Origin: Nesterenkonia ebinurensis
GTDB taxonomy: Bacteria; Actinomycetota; Actinomycetes; Actinomycetales; Micrococcaceae
DNA length: 64,000 nt
Reading direction: 5' to 3'
NCBI RefSeq assembly: GCF_008711175.1
Contig: NZ_VWNF01000049.1
Location: 1 to 64,000, forward strand
Shown: in pieces, positions 62,481-64,000 of the stretch
Layout of the letters: each line of letters opens with the position of its first letter
Position numbering within the stretch: position 1 is the stretch's first letter
Made by a program: the position numbers and the translations under genes
The notes under the pieces: model-generated
Told to the model about the DNA's origin: nothing
Databases searched by the model: none
Seen by the model: the letters and a program-made list of their open reading frames with translations, nothing else

Positions 62481-64000
62481 ATGGACATTGAAGACGCCTT
62501 TGCGGAGCGCTACCGTGCAGTACAGTCACGAGACCGCCGCTTCGACGGCCAGTTCTTCACCGCGGTCTCATCCACCGGCATCTACTGCCGGCCCTCCTGC
62601 CCGGCCATCACACCGAAACCGGCTAATGTGCAGTTCTTCACCACCTCAGCTGCAGCTCACGAGGCCGGCTACCGAGCATGCAAGCGCTGTCTGCCAGAAG
62701 CATCACCGGGAAGTCCGGAATGGGACCTTCGTCAGGACCTAGCCGGTCGAGCTATGCGCTTGATCCGCGAAGGGGTGCTCAACCACGGCAGCGTTGAGGA
62801 CCTGAGCAGCAGGCTTGGCTACAGCAGCCGGCACCTCCACCGCACTCTGCTCGCTGAGCTCGGAGCAGGTCCAGTGGCCCTTGCCCGGGCGCACCGGGCA
62901 CAGATCGCACGGAACCTTTTGGTCAGTACGGATCTGAGACTCGTTGATGTAGCGTTCTCTGCTGGCTTCGGCTCCGTGCGTCAGTTCAACGACACTATTC
63001 GGCAGATCTACGCCGCCACCCCTACCGAAGTACGACAACGAGTCGGCGGCAACCGCTTGGCTGAAGATGCCGAGGACTCCAGGCTGTGCCTGAACCTGAT
63101 GCTTCCGGTCCGGCAGCCCTTCGACGCAGAAGGGGTGTTCACCTTCCTCGCTGAGCGTGCGCTGCCCGGTGTGGAGGCCGCCCGGCTGCAGAACGATGAG
63201 CTCCGCTATGCCCGCACACTGCGCCTGCCCCACGGGTCAGGAGCAGTGGAGGTGACTGCAGTTCGCAAAGGGAGCGGATGGAAGCTCTCGATGAGGTGTG
63301 AGGTGGGCTCTTTGGCCGATGTCGGCGTCGTACTGGCACGCGTGCGCCGCATGTTCGATCTGGATGCCGACCCGGCGGCGGTAGATTCCGTGCTCGGGGA
63401 AGATCCGGTGCTCGGACCACTGGTGCATCAGGTGCCCGGTGTGCGCCTGGTAGGTACAGCAGAAGCGCAGGAGTATGTGATCCGGGCGGTGGTGGGCCAG
63501 CAGATCTCGGTGAAGGCCGCACGAACACAGCTGAGCCGGTTGGTTCAGCAGCTCGGCACCCCGGTGGAGTCCACCTTCGAGGGGCTGGAGACACTGTTCC
63601 CCAGTCCGGAGGAAATCCTTGCCGGCGTGCCGGTGCCGCCGGAGGCCGGGGAGCTGAACCCGGAGCGTCCGCTGCGGCTGGCCAGGCGGCAGATCCGCAC
63701 CGTGCGGGCCGCTGCACAGGCGATCACCGAAGGCTCACTGGTCATCCACCCCGGTGTCCATCCCGAGCAGATGCGTGCCCAACTGCTCCAGCTGCCCGGG
63801 ATCGGGAAGTGGACAGCTGCCTACCTGGCTCTGCGGGTGCTGGGTCATCCGGATGACTGGATGACCGGCGACGTCGCCCTGGTGGCAGGTGCCCGCAGGC
63901 TCGGCCTGCTCAGTGATGCGGTCAGCCCGGCGACCACCCACCGCCGTCTGGAACAGCTGGCCGCGAGATGGGCGCCCTGGCGCTCTTACGCTGCGATGCA
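62481..64000 (+). CDS. Ada/AlkA-type fusion: methyl-phosphotriester domain, AraC DNA-binding and DNA-3-methyladenine glycosylase II (cut by window end)
   Basis: 506 codons are visible from ATG 62481 with no stop. The Ada zinc domain has C36, C40, C67 and C70 (GIYCRPSCPAITPK, ACKRC); C36 would be the methyl acceptor. An AraC-type helix-turn-helix follows (~85-185: SRLGYSSRHLHRTLLAELGAGPVALARAHR, GFGSVRQFNDTIRQIYAATP), then AlkA-N (RQPFDAEGVFTFL) and the HhH-GPD glycosylase with LPGIGKWTAAYLALRVLG and catalytic Asp in DDWMTGDVAL. It senses and repairs alkylated DNA. Only the last few dozen residues should be missing. Confidence 0.88.
   Translation, partial: MDIEDAFAERYRAVQSRDRRFDGQFFTAVSSTGIYCRPSCPAITPKPANVQFFTTSAAAHEAGYRACKRCLPEASPGSPEWDLRQDLAGRAMRLIREGVLNHGSVEDLSSRLGYSSRHLHRTLLAELGAGPVALARAHRAQIARNLLVSTDLRLVDVAFSAGFGSVRQFNDTIRQIYAATPTEVRQRVGGNRLAEDAEDSRLCLNLMLPVRQPFDAEGVFTFLAERALPGVEAARLQNDELRYARTLRLPHGSGAVEVTAVRKGSGWKLSMRCEVGSLADVGVVLARVRRMFDLDADPAAVDSVLGEDPVLGPLVHQVPGVRLVGTAEAQEYVIRAVVGQQISVKAARTQLSRLVQQLGTPVESTFEGLETLFPSPEEILAGVPVPPEAGELNPERPLRLARRQIRTVRAAAQAITEGSLVIHPGVHPEQMRAQLLQLPGIGKWTAAYLALRVLGHPDDWMTGDVALVAGARRLGLLSDAVSPATTHRRLEQLAARWAPWRSYAAM

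Noticed and set aside
61899-64000. tmRNA gene downstream of smpB
   Set aside because: No tag-peptide reading frame or conserved tmRNA ends were recognised; the region is filled by a proline-rich gene and the Ada/AlkA gene.

Overview
The window is high-GC DNA from a Gram-positive actinobacterium, most likely the order Micrococcales and a Micrococcaceae relative. I cannot name the genus from sequence alone. Evidence is the housekeeping order dapB / dapA-rnjA-ftsK-pgsA-cinA-clgR-like-DUF3046-recA-recX-miaB-miaA-dapF-hflX-dinG-lexA, followed by hisC-B-H-A and prfB-ftsE-ftsX-smpB. Further evidence is the ChiZ-like LysM gene beside lexA, frequent GTG starts, and many TANNNT -10 boxes placed 6-8 nt before the start codon (leaderless genes). 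No rRNA, tRNA, CRISPR array or complete insertion sequence was seen.

Region 1 (1-16.7 kb) is a cell-envelope glycopolymer island with signs of decay. It holds the 3' end of galU, a broken Mur-ligase gene and a broken S13 D,D-carboxypeptidase, a family 2 glycosyltransferase, a CMP-sugar (acylneuraminate) cytidylyltransferase with a histidine phosphatase, a secreted tandem-HNH protein, two adjacent TPR proteins with sialyltransferase-like (GT29-like) C-termini, a frameshifted DUF222-HNH gene, two TagD-type cytidylyltransferases, a TagB/TagF-type CDP-glycerol transferase and a LytR-CpsA-Psr attachment enzyme. Together these suggest a wall polymer using CDP-glycerol and possibly a CMP-activated nonulosonic acid. 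A 765-bp segment with a degraded Abi-like gene is flanked by a 21-bp duplication of the cytidylyltransferase promoter.

Region 2 (16.7-48.6 kb) is mostly conserved chromosome core: an LRV-repeat membrane protein, mogA, lysine/diaminopimelate genes (dapB, dapA, dapF), RNase J, FtsK, phospholipid synthesis, recombination and SOS functions (recA, recX, lexA, ChiZ-like protein, dinG), tRNA modification (miaB, miaA), a FolC-like ligase with a methyltransferase, HflX, the hisCBHA genes, an SseB-domain gene and a MarR regulator. Several proteins carry in-frame low-complexity insertions or tails (DapA, DapF, FolC-like, methyltransferase, FtsK, DUF418 protein). Some of these coincide with dispersed palindromic repeats also found between genes.

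Region 3 (48.6-58.1 kb) holds a PepSY lipoprotein, a large FHA-domain FtsK/SpoIIIE ATPase of the type VII secretion (EccC/EssC) class with no WXG100 gene nearby, and a divergent compact Tad/Flp pilus operon (cpaF, tadB, tadC, flp-like, two TadE-like genes, TadG-like). Region 4 (58.1-64 kb) holds prfB, ftsE-ftsX and smpB, a proline-rich membrane protein, and an Ada/AlkA-type DNA-repair fusion cut by the window end.
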